Assembly: GCA_024734555.1 (NCBI GenBank)
Contig: JANPWX010000641.1
Location: 890,419 to 954,418 of the forward strand
Direction of reading: 5' to 3'
Origin: Trochalopteron elliotii
Taxonomy: Eukaryota > Chordata > Aves > Passeriformes > Leiothrichidae
Length of the DNA: 64,000 nucleotides
Each line of letters begins with the position of its first letter. Within the stretch, counting starts at the first letter, position 1. The notes under the pieces are model-generated. The model was not told where the DNA came from, ran no database searches, and saw only the letters and a program-made list of their open reading frames with translations. A program made the position numbers and the translations under genes. This document shows positions 36,606 through 49,781 of the stretch, piece by piece.

Positions 36606-38249
36606 TTAGTAATTAATGAAATATTTCCTCTTCACTGAAGAGTGAGGGCTCTCATCTGGATCATCTGCAGGATGATTCTCAGCTTTCACCACATTCTCCC
36701 CTCTTCAGACCCTGTGGTTTTAGAGCCTTTTCTGCAGTGGTTCTACATTTCCTGCACATGGAAATCAGCCAAACCCATTCGGGTTTGACTATTCCAGTCT
36801 CCTTTGGAGATCAAAAACATTCTAACATTGAGCTGCAGTTCCCCCTGAAAATAACACTTTTTTTACTTTGTGTTTTTTAAATAAACCATTTGAGATATCA
36901 ACTGTTCAGAGATTCAGATATTTTTCTTCTTGCTTAGCAAAACACACAAGTCTCATGCCATCTGAGTATTTAAAATGGTTCCTATCTTAAACCACTTTCA
37001 AATCCTTGGACTCCTCTGCCCAGTGAACCTTTTGAACAGGTTTTCTTGGTTTTCCAGGTTTGTAAGAGTACAACACTCAGAGATCTAGCTTGAACTTCAA
37101 AATGAACAAAATCCACTTGTGATCAGAAGACAGAAGACCGTAGTATTATCTCCTTGGTCATAAAAAGGGAAATTTAACATTCTGATCACCCACTACAGCT
37201 GCAGCAAACAACACAAAACCACCTCCACAGTAACATTAATAACCAAATGTTTCAAGAAATAGCATTATTATCTTTCAGATCTTATTGAACCTGACTGGGG
37301 AGAGTGTTTATTTATATATTTGGTTTCATAATCACCCAAGGTTCTCTCTTGAGCTGCTTCCCAGACTACCATTAGCATCACTCATCCACACCAGCACAAA
37401 CACAGTCACAGCATTTGTTCCAGTGCAAAAAAGAACCAGTGGAATCTTTCCCACTTCTCCACCAACTCAAGCCAACACAACCCTTTTCTTGCTCGAGGCA
37501 ACTGTACATCTCTGTTCTTCTCGTGTCACATCCATTCCTCCTCCTCCTTCCTAACAAGCCTCTAAATAAGTTCCACCTCACTGCCCACTTCTGGGCTTCT
37601 CTTTCAGTTTCCTGCATTTGCCATCGTTGTTGTTGCTCTCTCCCTCCAAGCATCCTCTGGTTTTCCTGGTTTTTTTCTGGTTTTCCCTGACTGCAGAGCC
37701 CACCACGTCCTCTGCTCTGCCTGGACTGGCTGCTCTTCTCTTTGCCACCTCATTATCTGGTGTTGTTTGGTTTTTTCTCATGCAATAAACTCAGCAAGCC
37801 CACACTGCAGTGCTAATTTCACTTGGGACTCTATCACTCTGAAATCCTGCTGTGCCTTATTTTAGCAGCCCTACAAAAATGCTGAATGTTCCCTTCACCA
37901 CTCCCCTGTCTCCAAGGTTGACCCCTTGGCTCCTCATCCTCAAAATCCCTCTCTATCTCCAGCCCACCCTCAGATGTCTGTCATCCATCACTGCCTTTAC
38001 TTCCACTCCCTCTAATTTGGGGGAATTGCACAGGAACAGTCTCTCAAATGCTGGAATAATTTCAATCAGAGAGCACAGAACCATTTCCAGTGTTACACAC
38101 TCTGTGGTTCTCGTAACTAATCATGATATGGCCATGGGTGAGGGTTCTCCTGCACTGTTGTGGCTCTGTTATTCCTAACACTTACAAAACAAATAAACCC
38201 ACCCCTAAAAAACCCCCTAGAAGTACACCTGTGCTCTTTGTACTGTTCC

Positions 38250-38360
38250 AGTGAATTCTGAATGGAAGGGGGTTTGAGCAATCAAGTGCTCAGAGGGATG
38301 GAACTGGATGAGCTTTAAGGCCCTTTTAAACCCAAACCAATCTGGAATTCCATGATTCCC
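38250..38360 (+). mobile_element. CR1 LINE 3' fragment, diverged
   Basis: Only the tail is preserved: ggaactggatgagctttaag, then aacccaaaccaatctgg and a ccatgattcc ending. Confidence 0.75.
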
Positions 38361-41300
38361 ACACCTTCTCTGAGTTCAGTATTAAACAGTGACAAGACCA
38401 GGTTTTGCTGCCTCCATCCCATACAATGCACGTGAGTCACAACCTGCCTTACAAGCTCTTTCTGAAAAGTTGCTGTAAATCTTTTACAGTGATGGGAAAA
38501 GCAATTTATACTCTCGTGACCTCTTTTGACTTCATTTCCAACAGTCATTCCTGACAGTTCTTTACAGCTTTCCAAATTACACAGTTGGGAAGTGAAAACC
38601 AGCAAGTGACATATTCTGCCAGTTGCTCTAAGTACAAATTCCTTTCTGAGCTGCATTCAAGAAATCACTTTATTTGCTTAACTTCTGGTGTGTGCACATC
38701 CCCAGAGTGATGAGCACAGTTACTCTCCTGCTCAGGCTTCAGCATCTCTGAGACTTCCTGGAGCAAACTGGGGCTGGTGTAGGGCAGTGGATTTGCTGGC
38801 AGGAAAATGTTGTTTCTCCAGACAAATTCAACCTCAGTTTAACAAACTGTTTGGGTGACTTTTCTCACAGCAGCCACTAAAAATGCCAATTATTTCTGAG
38901 TAGTTTCTTGTGGAGATTATTTCTTTTCAAGTGAGATTTCGAGCAGATCTAGTGCATGAAGAGACACGTCCAGTGCAAATGTTCAGAGCCACAGGCCTGT
39001 TCTCCCCAGCCTCCAGTCAGGAGCAAATTTACCCCAGTGGCTCTTCCCCTGCCTTCCCATCTCAATCCACTCTGTAATACACTGTCTTCAGTTCCTCTTC
39101 ATTATGGCCACTGTTCCAACCAAGAATCTGTCATCCTCTCACACATCATACTTCTTCCTCTCCCATCGATTTTTTCTTGGTGCCAGCTCACAAAAAGCAG
39201 CAATCTTTTGTCACCAAGGGAACCCTCCTTCTGCCCCTTGTGTAAGAGCACACAAGTGAAAGCACCAGTTACAAGGAGACCCTAGGAAGTAGGTCAGGAC
39301 CTCAAGGATTAATAAATTATATAGCTTAAACCCTTCATTTTCCAAATTCCCCTCCAAGACAGCCACAATCACTGCCTGGCAATTAGCCTGATGCCTGTAT
39401 TGTCTTCTCTTCAGCACAGGCCTGGCTCCCACCAGGAGCATCAAGGGAGCAGGCAGGGCCTGTCCTCACAGGGTGCAGCTCCAGGCACAGCTGGGTGACA
39501 CTGGGGGTGCACAGACACCCACCTCCCCTCTGGAGAGAGAGACCACCTGCCAAAACTCCTCCCTCCACCCTGGAACACCCACCCCAAAGCAGGCCAGGCT
39601 CTACACAAAGCCACAGCTCACCCCAGGCTGCTGGGGAAGGACCAGGGATGAAAGGACATGCACCAGAAGAGGAATAAGGAGAACAAACATCAACACTGAC
39701 ATCTGCTGCCAGTTCAGGAGGCTCTGGAGAAGGGACAGGCAGTGAGGCAGCTGACAGGTAGCACACCTGTATCTCAAGGCCAACACCAGCACTGGAAGAG
39801 CACAGAAGAGCCACTATGGATTGTCACAGGTGTCACTGTCTTTGTCCAGACAAGGGCAGGAGCTGCTGCTGCTGAAACTGAATCCAGTGAGGCAACATCA
39901 CCAATGTTACACAGAGGGCAACCAAATACTACATGGAACACTGATTTTTATGGCTTAATCACACTGCCCTCAGACCCTTCTCCAGCTCATTTGCTCCTGG
40001 AGCAGCAGAGGATGCTCATCCCAACAGTGTCTACTCCAGCCCCAGCTTAGAAGGACCTGAAATATCAACTTGTTTGTAGCAGAAAAGGACAAAGGAAGAG
40101 ACACTGCTGGAAGCAGTGAATGAGTGGGAAGAGCAACCAGACAAACTGCAAATCGATGCTATTTGTGGGAGCAGTGCCAGTGGATGAACTCAGAACACCA
40201 TGTACTCTTCAAAATTGTTCTACCAACCACCTTCTGCAATCTCCTGTGTGCCAAGTGAACCCCGTGACTGAGGACATCCAGCCCTTCTGCTGTGTGCAAA
40301 GAAGAATCCAAACCTCCCTCTCTCATTTTTTTAATAGATAAACCTATTAAAAAACCATGAAAGGCTTACACACATTTGTGCATGGAAGTTTTGTGTATCT
40401 ATACATGGCTTATGCAAGAGTATATCTAAACCACAGGTAAAAATGAACTAAATCTGAGCTTGCTGTGTTTTGTAGTTAGGGCAGATGGAATCATGCCACA
40501 GGTTCTCCCCAAAGGACTGAGCTGCTCTTTGTAGCAGAGCAATGACAGTCCTGTTGCAGCACTGAATGTCATTAAGGGACAAAAAAAGAGAGAAGATTAA
40601 AGCTAGGAAGGGAGTTGGTAAAAGCCCAGCCTCCTGTATTTAAGTTTTACTCCCTGTATATGTGTGGCTATAGAGGAGATTTGAAGTTTCCTACATGTTT
40701 TGCTGCCCTAAATCCAACATTACAGTCAAAACACCACCAAAAACCATGTCAGAGGTCACCTGAGACACCCACAACAAACACCCACCAAAACCATCACATT
40801 TCCAACAGCCTGGAGAAGAGGATCTGCAAGTGCAATGCCCTGGGCAGGCTGTTCCTCTTTGGGTGAATTGTACCTGAACATCCAGACCACAAAAAGAGAG
40901 AACAATCCATGATGAGCTGCTCAAATACTTCCTAGAAGAGAGAGAGCCAATTGCTTTTGACTCAGCTTCACACAAGAGTCCCAAACCTGGCTGGAACTTT
41001 ATCAGGGACCTTTCCCCACCCTCCACTGCTGAATCTTCCCACAAAAATCCTTCCTGTCACCTCCACTGGACTCTGCTCCCAGCACTCACTGCCATCCAAA
41101 CATTCTGGTGGTGATGACAAAGATCACTGTTATCTCCCTCAGTGATATCTCCCTTTCTGTGGCTTTTATTTAATGATGCTTGCCAAGGGGAAAAAAAGAA
41201 AGTTCTATCAAGGAAAACAAAAACTTCTTTTGCCAGGGTTAAAGTGGGTGTAATATTAGCCTTTGCTGTTCCCCAGCCAGCCTAGTTCCATGTGGCATCC

Positions 41301-44300
41301 CTCAAAATGGAAGGGAGAAAGGAGGAGGAGGCAAGGGAAGTAAAAAGCTGTCCTGCAGGGGATAGGTGTATTAAGAGTGAGCTGATAGCTGGAATTACCA
41401 CAAGAGAGTTCAGCTGGAAGCAGGAGGGAGACACAAAATATCTTCAGGAATGACAGCCTAATGCAGGAAATCACCTGTTTGGAACCCAGCAGGTCACAAT
41501 TTCCATCATTATCTGTCACCAGAGCTCCTCATACTTTGTAAAAAGAACATGGCCCAGGACATCAAACACATAAAGCACTCTGTAGTGATACCTGAGGCAG
41601 CTCCACAGCCAAATGACTTTCCTCCACAACACAAATCCTGATAATTTAATGCCAGGTCCTGTCAAAGCCGTGCTGTGGTGTTGCCAGCCAGCCAGGAGAA
41701 CACTGAGCTGTACCACAACAATTTGCAGTTATGGGTGGTCTCTGACCTTCAGCAGCTGTTTAGAACTTGAGGCAATAAAAATAAAAGAGAAATTGCTGTG
41801 GATAATAAGAAGTAGCTGTAAAGAATATGAAAAACAGACAGCACTCAGCAGCTTCACTCAGGGAAGATCCTTGTAGGAAATCAAGGTTCACTCAGATGGC
41901 TCAGATCAGTGATTTGAGTTTAACAAAAACACTCTCAAGATGGGGATCAGGACACAGCTTCTCATTTCACTCTGACACTAATTCAGGGGTGCAAATGTGA
42001 ACTCATTCCTCAGGGTTTCCTGTGCCTCCCTTTGGGGCTGGCAAACACTGGGGGTTTGCTGCTTGTGGCTTGGTTGGTTGGGGGTTTCACCGGATGGTTT
42101 GGATTTTTTTGGCTTTGCTTTTGTTGGTTGTTTTAAATACGAGTTCACACCTAAGATGCTGCTAGGAAAATAATCATTTTTAGTCATATATTACCAAGAG
42201 GAGGGAAAGATGGAAAAAGAACAATCCCTTCCAGGGCTGTGTCTTCCAGCTCTGTCCCTGAACCTCATCCACCTCCAATTCCCTCAACTACAGCCTGTGC
42301 ACAGTGTGCCTGAGGTGGCAATAATCTGAATTCACCTGAAATAGCTTCACAGTATCTTACAGCTTCAGCAATTGAAGTAGCCATGGTTTGACAAAATCAC
42401 AAAAATGCAAAGAATTGGCAAGTAATTCACATGTTTAAAAAAGGCAGAGCAAAGCAGCCTTAATGTGGAGGGTGCAGTGACATTCAGCTGGCTTTGGAGC
42501 TGCCTGATAACATTAATACTGATAAAGAACAAAAGTCTGACAAGTGTTATCCTGATACTTCCCTTTGTGTGATTCCTTTGAGGATTACACGGCAATTAAA
42601 GATTCCCACAGTGTTACATTTCCAAAGGACAATGCTCCAATCCCCTGAGGAAATCATAAGCCATTTACAGATTCTTCTTGGATTTCAACTTTTCAGAGAG
42701 AAAAAAAGCCATGGATGTTTAGCTGTCTTAATCAGATGAACAGCTTAACATCTGAAAATATTTAAAATGTCTTATTTCTAGAATGTAAAACACGATTTCC
42801 TCTGCCCAGCAGGACCAGTGTGCTGCAGCACTGGCAGCTGAGGGTTCTTTTCTGCAATTTATCCCTGTGTTACAAGAGTCAGTGCACAAACGCCTTTCTG
42901 CACTTGTTCAGCAGTTTCTGTACTCAGAAGTCACTGTGTGTAGCCCTCCTGATAAGAGGGACATTCTGGTTGCTAAAGAGAAACAGAAAAGGTGTTGAAT
43001 TAATCAAAATATCACTGCAGCTTCCCCCCTCAGCAGGTATTTTTGAAAGCTGACTGGTTTTGGGTCAGACTCTGCACACAACAGTGTCCTGGGAGGGGGT
43101 TACCAACAAAACCAGCTCTACACCACCTAAAAGCCCAGCTTTGGAAAATATTTGGAGTCACCAGCTGTCTCTGAGGCCCCTGAGACCTGCCTGGCATTCA
43201 GCCATCCCCCAACACCACAGCCATCCTTCAGAACTCCAAGAACACAAAGTGTGGCCTTGCACAAAAACCTCATGGCATTGAAGGTTCCATCACCTGCAGC
43301 AGTTTGAAGGGTGCAGGCAGTGCACAAACAACTTCAATTCAGCAGCAGATTATTCTGAGGGATGGCTCTGATGGGTTTGTTGCCTTCTCCTCACCCACTG
43401 CTGTCCTCCCAAGAGTGCAAAAAGCAAAGTACATCCACCCTCAACACATGGTTGGAGTTGTGACCCTGTGTTCTGACACCCTACTCTGCAGTTTGGAATA
43501 AACCTGGGGATAATTGCCCCAGTCTCAGCAGCACTGCCAGGAACAAGAGAACCTGAGCCAGCACCTGCTATTGACAGGCAGAAAAATCAAATTAAAAGGA
43601 ATCCTCTCTCACACACAACGAAGTGCTAATAAAGTCAAGAGAACAAGAGTAACAACTACAATTTCCAGTGGTTAATCAAGATCAAAACCAAAACATCAAG
43701 AAAAGAACTGAGAGACTAAGACAAGCATTTTAAACAAGCAGCTTGGTGAAGAGAAACCCTTCCACTCCATCAACACACAGTTGTCTTCTCTGATCTCCTC
43801 TGGGATCACCTGGGCACGGCAGAAGTGATAATAAGAAAAGTGACCCTTTAGCTGGTAGATAAAATTCACATTTCAACATTTTTCCTTAAGTGCATCTACA
43901 GCAGTGGACCACCAAATTGAAAGATTTCCCCTAAATGAGTCAAATCTCAGTCTCTAGAAAGCAAGACTTATGTCAACTGTATTTCAGCAGGAAGGGAATT
44001 ATTTAAAAAAATTCCTCATGTTACTTTAAAAATTACTTGGAAGTTTCTAAATTGAGTTTTGACTTGATTTGACCAAATGCAATGATTGGAGCTGCTCACC
44101 AATAGGGCCAACAGCAGCTGGTGTCCCTCCATAAAGTCTCCCTGAGAGTCAGGATCCTTTTCCCCTGACAGAACTGTCCTTGTCAGCTCTTCAAGAAACT
44201 CCACGGGGAAGGAAACTTCAGTTTCTAATCTGCTCTTCTCCCCCTGCATCGACAGGCCTCAGGAACAGATGCCATTGAGTCAGTGCAGGGAACAAAACAG

Positions 44301-45159
44301 TTTGAGCCACAAGTTGAGCCCTGGGAGTGCAGGCACGCACTTAAAAATTAACATCCTGTCTGAAACCCTTCATCCTGCACTGCTCTGCTTCTGCAAGCAC
44401 AAATAGCAGAGCTTCATCTCTTATGCAAATGGCACGTGGCATTTTAAATGTTCTGACACGGAGGCAGTAAACAAAAAGCCAGTGACTACAGACTCTCGTG
44501 TTTTCTCAGTGCCCACAATTACTGGTGACATGGGAGGGTCTCAGAAACATTCAGGGAGGGATCAAGCCACCAGTTCACCAAAAAATCAATTACCAACACC
44601 AACTGCTGCTTTCATTTCCTGCAAGCACCCAGAACCCCAATTACGTTAATGTCAGGGGAAAAAAAAACAACCTTTCAGCAGGTTTTTAAAGGTTTATAAC
44701 AGATTCCGCAGAAGGGGATAAACAAAACTTCTTAAAAGCAAAAATACCATTTTGCTAATGCCCTCTGAAATAATGCTGGCATTCTTCACAGATCCTCCCC
44801 CATGTTTGCAAAAGGCAGCCAGAGCATGGAGACACTTCCAACAAATGGCAGAGTGAGTCAGTGGGGCTGGGAGCTGTGGGCAGGAAGGAGATGACAACGT
44901 CCACAGAGTCACTGAAGTCTCCAACATGATTCATGTCATAATGTGGGTCCAAAACAGTGACTTGTGCTTTAGGCACAAACTGCATGGGTATTTCTGTATC
45001 CCTGCCTGGGCACTCACCAGCAAACAAGGCACTGTTACAGCAAACACAGCCCAGTCCATCCAGCAATCCACCTCCTCCTTCCTGCCCAGATAAACAGTTG
45101 GGCCAGCCTGGAAAAGCCAGCACCAGTCCTTGCACAGGAGGTAGAATTTAGGCCATTTC

Positions 45160-45368
45160 ATAGAAACACTGGATTGTAAAAAAGCTTGAGTGGGAAGAGA
45201 CCTTAAAGCCCATCCAGTGCCACCCCTGCCATGGGCAGGGACACCTCCCACTGTCCCAGGCTGCCCCAAGCCCAAAAGTCCAACCTGGCCTTGGACGCTG
45301 CCAGGGATCCAGGGGCAGACACAGCTTCTCTGGGCACCCTGTGCCAGGGCCTCAACACCCTCTGAGCA
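45160..45368 (-). mobile_element. CR1 LINE 3' fragment
   Basis: Reverse CR1: gagaccttaaagcccatcc, gccatgggcagggacacc, then ggatccaggggcagacac and cttctctgggcaccctgtg. Confidence 0.9.
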
Positions 45369-46299
45369 CCATATGCTGCCCTGCCACTCAAAACTGCTTT
45401 CAGAAAATAGAACAGGTCTGTTTTTAACCTGGGAGCTCTGCAAAACTCCAGGAGCTTGACAGTGAAAAGCTGCAGATCACCACAGGCAGAGGAAAGCAGG
45501 AAAATGCCTGGATGTGACAGAACTGACAAACCCTTCTTCACACACCAAAAGGCCTCACACTATTGTGGTTAGTCACAAAAGATGTCAGCTTTAGTTCCTG
45601 TCAAACCATGTCATTTTACCTTTAATGAGGTATCCCAAAGAAAGAAACAAACCAATCTAATTTGTGGATGTGCTTTAGCACATTCTAGCACGGACCTGCT
45701 TCTCCAAACACAATCCCAAGCCAACACAACCCCTCAGCCAGAGCAGCACTGAGTGTGGGAAGAGATCTTTAAATACTGTGCACGTGGAAGTATCAAATAT
45801 GGGGCAAGCAGCAGCCCAGCCCTGTCTCTGCTGGGAGCAGCACCAGAACTGCCTCATGAACTCCACAGGCAAAATTCTGGATCAGCTCTCCAAGGGGAGC
45901 CTCGGACTCCTCCTTCCCCTCCATTCCTATAAAAAAGAATTTCTTCCCATAGAACTAATCCCAATTCACATGTTTTCTGGCTTCAGAGCTATGCTAATTC
46001 TGCCTATAAACAGATACACGTTCAGTGTGTAGTTTTCAGCTCAGAAAGCAGAAAAGGGCCTGAACAACAAACTCAGAACTTCAGAAATCTTCTGATTTTA
46101 AATATAAAAATCAAACAAGCCACGCATATTTATGACTCTTATTTCTGCTGTTAACTAGGTCTGAGGTACAAAAAAATGAACATAAGAGAGAAATTAAACA
46201 TGGATAAGTACTACAATTTTGAAATAAACAGTTAGTTTAATAGCTATAATAATTACACACTCCCTGAAAAACCTGACAAAGCTCTGAAGTCAGCTCTGC

Positions 46300-46345
46300 T
46301 AACTCTGAGGAGGTTGGACTAGACAGTTCCAGGGGGGGCTCATCC
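46300..46345 (+). mobile_element. CR1 tail fragment (very short)
   Basis: gaggaggttggactagaca followed by gttccaggggggg resembles the CR1 3' region of an older subfamily. Confidence 0.45.
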
Positions 46346-46515
46346 AAACTGAATCTTCCTAAGGCACTAAATGTATTCAAAGCCCCAGTTAGTGCACACA
46401 TCCTGCAACTCCTCCAGCCCTGATCTAACAGGCTGCACTGCTCTCACTGGGAGGAAAGTAACCCATGGCACAGAGGAGCACTGGGCAGGCCCTGCTGGTT
46501 TGGCAGGGACCTTTT

Positions 46516-47238
46516 TACAGAATGTGTAGGCTGGAAGAGACCTTCAAGATCATCAAGTCCAACCCAGCCCTGACACCTCAACTAGATCATGGCATCGAGT
46601 GCCACATCCAGTCTCTTTTTAAACACATCCAGGCATGGTGACTCCACCACCTCCCTGGGCAGACCATTCCAGTATTTAATCACTCTTTCAGTGAAAAACT
46701 TCTTCCTAATATCCAACCTATATTTCCCCTGCAGCTTAAGGCTGTGTCCTCTTGTGCTGTCAGTGCTGCCTGGAGAAAGAGACCAACCCCCAGCTGTCTA
46801 CAACCACCCTTCAGGAAGTTATAGAGAGTGATAAGGTCACCTCTGAGTCTCCTTTTCTCCAGGCTAAACAACCCCAGCTCCCTCAGTCATTCCTCATATG
46901 GTTTGCTTTCCAAGCCCCTCACCAGCCTCGTTGCCTCCTCTGGACACGTTCAAGCGTCTCAATGTCCTTCCTAAACTGAGGGGCCAGAACTGGACACAGC
47001 ACTCGAGGTGTGGCCTCACCAGTGCTGAGTGCAGGGGAAGAATGACCTCCCTGCTGCTGCTGGCCACACCATTCCTGATCCAGGCCAGGAGCCACTGGCC
47101 TTCCTGGCCACCTGGGCACACTGCTGGCTCATGTTCAGCTGGCTGCTGACCAGAACCCCCAGGTTCCTTTCCTCCTGGGCACTGTCCAGCCACACCATCC
47201 CCAGCCTATAACACTGCAGGGGGTCATTGTGGGTTTAT
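46516..47238 (-). mobile_element. CR1 LINE fragment reaching into the reverse-transcriptase ORF
   Basis: About 720 bases, the longest CR1 here. Beyond the tail (gtaggctggaagagacc), the minus strand codes, across shifted frames, for the C-terminal part of the CR1 ORF2 protein: [17 protein letters not shown] in one frame and [13 protein letters not shown] in another. The frame is broken, so it is a dead copy. Confidence 0.92.
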
Positions 47239-47384
47239 CTTTCCTTCCAAACCAAATCTCAGAACCCCATTCCCCAACTGCTATAAAAACTTCCCCAGCC
47301 GAAGGGGAGTTTTCCACGCTTTTAACTCTGCAAGCCCTGAAGATGAACAAAGGATGGGAGCAGGGCTGTGTGTGTTTGGAGTGG

Positions 47385-48031
47385 TGTTGGGGAAGATGAA
47401 TCAGGGAAACCTTAAAAATATGATTGCTTAGCAAAAGATTCTGAAAATATGAAACCTATAATGGAAATAGAAATGAAAGCTGGCTTTGAGTTGTAGGATA
47501 CTGAGCCTTAGTTACTATATAACCTGAAAACAATAGCCTAGCCAGCTGAAGGAGAATCCCTCTTGATTGAACAATACCCTCCTGCTGACTAAGGAATCCA
47601 TGTCAGGTCAATGTAGCAAAAGAGAATAGTCTAAAGAGTAGTTTTTAGAGTTTAAAATATAACACAGTATGGTAATGTAGTAGTTCTTATAGGCTATATG
47701 TAGATTCTATAGGGTTTTGTGTCATGTACTGGTTGGTTAGTGTAAATTAGAATATTCAACACAAAAGGAGATATAATGGATTGTAACAAGGACCTCGCTC
47801 TCTGACTCTCCTCCTCTCTTGCCCTCTCTCTGACTCTCCTCCTCTCTTGCTCTCTTACCTCTTACCCTCTTGTTCTCTCTCCCTCACTCTTTGGGACTTC
47901 CCTTCAGCCGAGGCTGGTGGCTGAAGGCAAAAGGCCCTTTTTACCCACGACCCTTGCAATAAAACCACATGTTCTAGAATGTCTCAAGTTGGCAGAGTTC
48001 CCTCTCCCTGCCGTCCACGGATGCTCCTACA
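47385..48031 (+). mobile_element. solo LTR, 6-base target-site duplication, beside exon F
   Basis: 647 bases starting TGTTGGGGAAGATG and ending TGCTCCTACA, with identical GAGTGG on both sides (47379-47384 and 48032-48037). AATAAA lies near 47960, shortly before the end. A six-base duplication suggests a class II (ERVK-like) element. It is antisense to PNPLA7 and ends 57 bases from the exon F donor. A CT-rich block at about 47805-47870 is duplicated internally. Confidence 0.92.
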
Positions 48032-48088
48032 GAGTGGGGTAAACCCCAGTTTCCCAGCTGGACAGGACCCTTTTTCTCCCCCTCTCAC

Positions 48089-48212
48089 CACTCCGATGAG
48101 GTCCCCCCGGCCGTACTCCCCGGTCAGGTGCTTCTTGCCGTCGTCCATGCGCAGCACGGAGCGCAGGCGGCCGTTCAGCACGATGTAGGTGCAGTCAGAC
48201 TTGTCACCCTGC
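48089..48212 (-). CDS. PNPLA7: PNPLA7 exon F (core of cyclic-nucleotide-binding-like domain 3)
   Basis: 124 bases. One base completes Arg221 and the exon ends in phase 0. The acceptor is ctgcag; a second possible AG four bases inside the exon would break the frame. Donor gtgaga at 48088. Residues 222-262 include [20 protein letters not shown] and [21 protein letters not shown] at 256-259 sits where the cassette Gly-Glu would be, so Asp replaces Glu. A 647-base solo LTR ends only 57 bases from this exon on the donor side. Confidence 0.96.
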
Positions 48213-49649
48213 CTGCAGGGAGAACAACCAACAGCCAGCGTTGAGGAAGTGTCCCTGCCTCAGGAAATGCACCTGGAGGTTTTGAGGAAGTTGGTGATTT
48301 TTTTTTTTTTCCCTGCCTGGTTTGGGAGATGGAGGGAAGTGTTTAACTGATGCTTAACGAGCAAATGGGAAACGGAGAAGGAACTTGTTAAAAGGTGACT
48401 GGAAATATGTTTATTAAGGCTGTGCACGCTTAGCTGAGATAAGGAGTGATAGGACAAAGGGGAGTGGTTTCAAACTGAAAAGAGTAGGTTTAGATTGGAT
48501 TTTGGGAAGGATCTGCTCTCTGGGAGGGTGGGCAGGCCCCGGCACAGGGTGCCCAGAGAAGCTGTGGCTGCCCCTGGATCCCTGGCAGTGCCCAAGGCCA
48601 GGCTGGATGGGGCTTGGAGCAGCCTGGGACAGTGGGAGGTGTCCCTGCCCATGGCAGGGGTGGCACTGGATGAGCTTTAAGGTCCTTTCCAACACAGGCC
48701 AGGGTTCCATGTTAGGACTGGAAGGGGATGACCAGGGTGTGAGCAGGCCCAAGGGGACACCACAGACTCACTGCTCCTTACTCAGGAGCTTGGTCCCCTT
48801 GCAAGGTCAACGTGGATATGCAGAGGAATTCTGCAGGTCAAAGAGCAAGACCCCCCCAAGTGGCTCCAGATTTGGGGTGCACACACCTTTGTCTATCAAG
48901 AACTTTTTTGCTATATCCAGCTGGCACAATTAGAAGTGCTGCTGGGAATGTCACACTTCTGGTGGTGGAGTCAAAACAAATGCAAAGAATTCCAGAAAAT
49001 TTTAACAAGATACTGACAGCTAGGAGTGTTTTGATGCACAGAGTAATCCAAAACTTCCATTGGCATTGGTGCTGTAGGTATGGTTATAAAAATTACAATT
49101 ATACAGATCATGTTCTAAATGAGACTGTTACTCTCCCACCACTGCAGCAACCACATAACAGCTCAATTGCATCCTAGTACATATCCATAAAACTAAGTTT
49201 TCCCAAGGTAACTTTTGCCCCTTAAACACAAAATTCCTGTTTTCAATTTACTGCTGAATAAGCCTAACTGAATTACCTTTGAGTTTTGTTGTTTGTTTCA
49301 GAAAGGCTGAAAACCTCTGAGCAATAGATCTTCATGCCCTCCACAATGCAGAAACTACCACCAGAACATGGAATTGTCTCTTAATCAATTGTATCACTTA
49401 AAAAGCTAGCCAAGACAACAGAAGATATGAGGAATAGTATAAAACAATTTAGCAACATGTGGAGACAAGAGACTGAAGCAGTGTTGAAGGTACTGCAGAG
49501 AGAAAAGAGTCTCAAAATAGGCAAACAAATAAACCTGATGGAATGGTTGATAAATGCAGCCTGAGGTTCTCATTTTACACATCCCCAAGGGAGCACAGCT
49601 CATGAAGTAGGAAAATTTCAACAAATATACAATTTTGTTTACATCTCAC
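48213..49649 (-). other. PNPLA7 intron between exons E and F
   Basis: 1437 bases. It holds one CR1 copy (48441-48712). The stretch 48713-49649 is AT-rich without recognisable features. Confidence 0.9.
48441..48712 (+). mobile_element. CR1 LINE 3' fragment
   Basis: Starts aaggagtgataggacaaagg and runs through the gcccagagaagctgtggctg block to gctttaaggtcctttccaac. It keeps the older form of the internal segment (ggtttagattggattttggg). Confidence 0.92.
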
Positions 49650-49781
49650 CTGTAAACAGCTCGTCCAGCCTCGACCTCCATCCAATCCAGGGCGAAGTCA
49701 ATTTGCCTGACAAAGGGGGACATTCTCTTCACAACAGTGTGGGCCACGCCCAGCACCACACTGGGCTGCTCCCGCATAATC
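49650..49781 (-). CDS. PNPLA7: PNPLA7 exon E (between domains 2 and 3, start of domain 3)
   Basis: 132 bases. The first base completes Glu177 and the last two begin Arg221. Acceptor ccctcag, donor gtgaga at 49649. Residues 178-220 read [20 protein letters not shown] and then a [13 protein letters not shown] helix, followed by EVEAGRAVY. This covers the C-terminal helices of domain 2 and the first strand of domain 3. It is one of the most conserved stretches of the family, shared by PNPLA6 and PNPLA7. Confidence 0.96.

Larger units (their letters stand above)
32155..48088 (-). other. PNPLA7 intron between exons F and G
   Basis: 15934 bases, the largest intron in the window. It starts with a cluster of LTR sequence (32312-33691), has scattered CR1, and ends at a 647-base solo LTR. 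The stretches 33692-34204, 34556-36452, 36606-38249 and the long 38361-45159 show no recognisable repeat or gene. Confidence 0.85.

Noticed and set aside
43085..43510. A further LTR starting TGTCCTGGGAGG
   Set aside because: Only the first few bases resemble an LTR start. There is no matching end or target-site duplication.
46516..47238. A functional reverse-transcriptase gene
   Set aside because: The CR1 ORF2 remnant is only the C-terminal part and is spread over more than one frame, so it is a broken copy.
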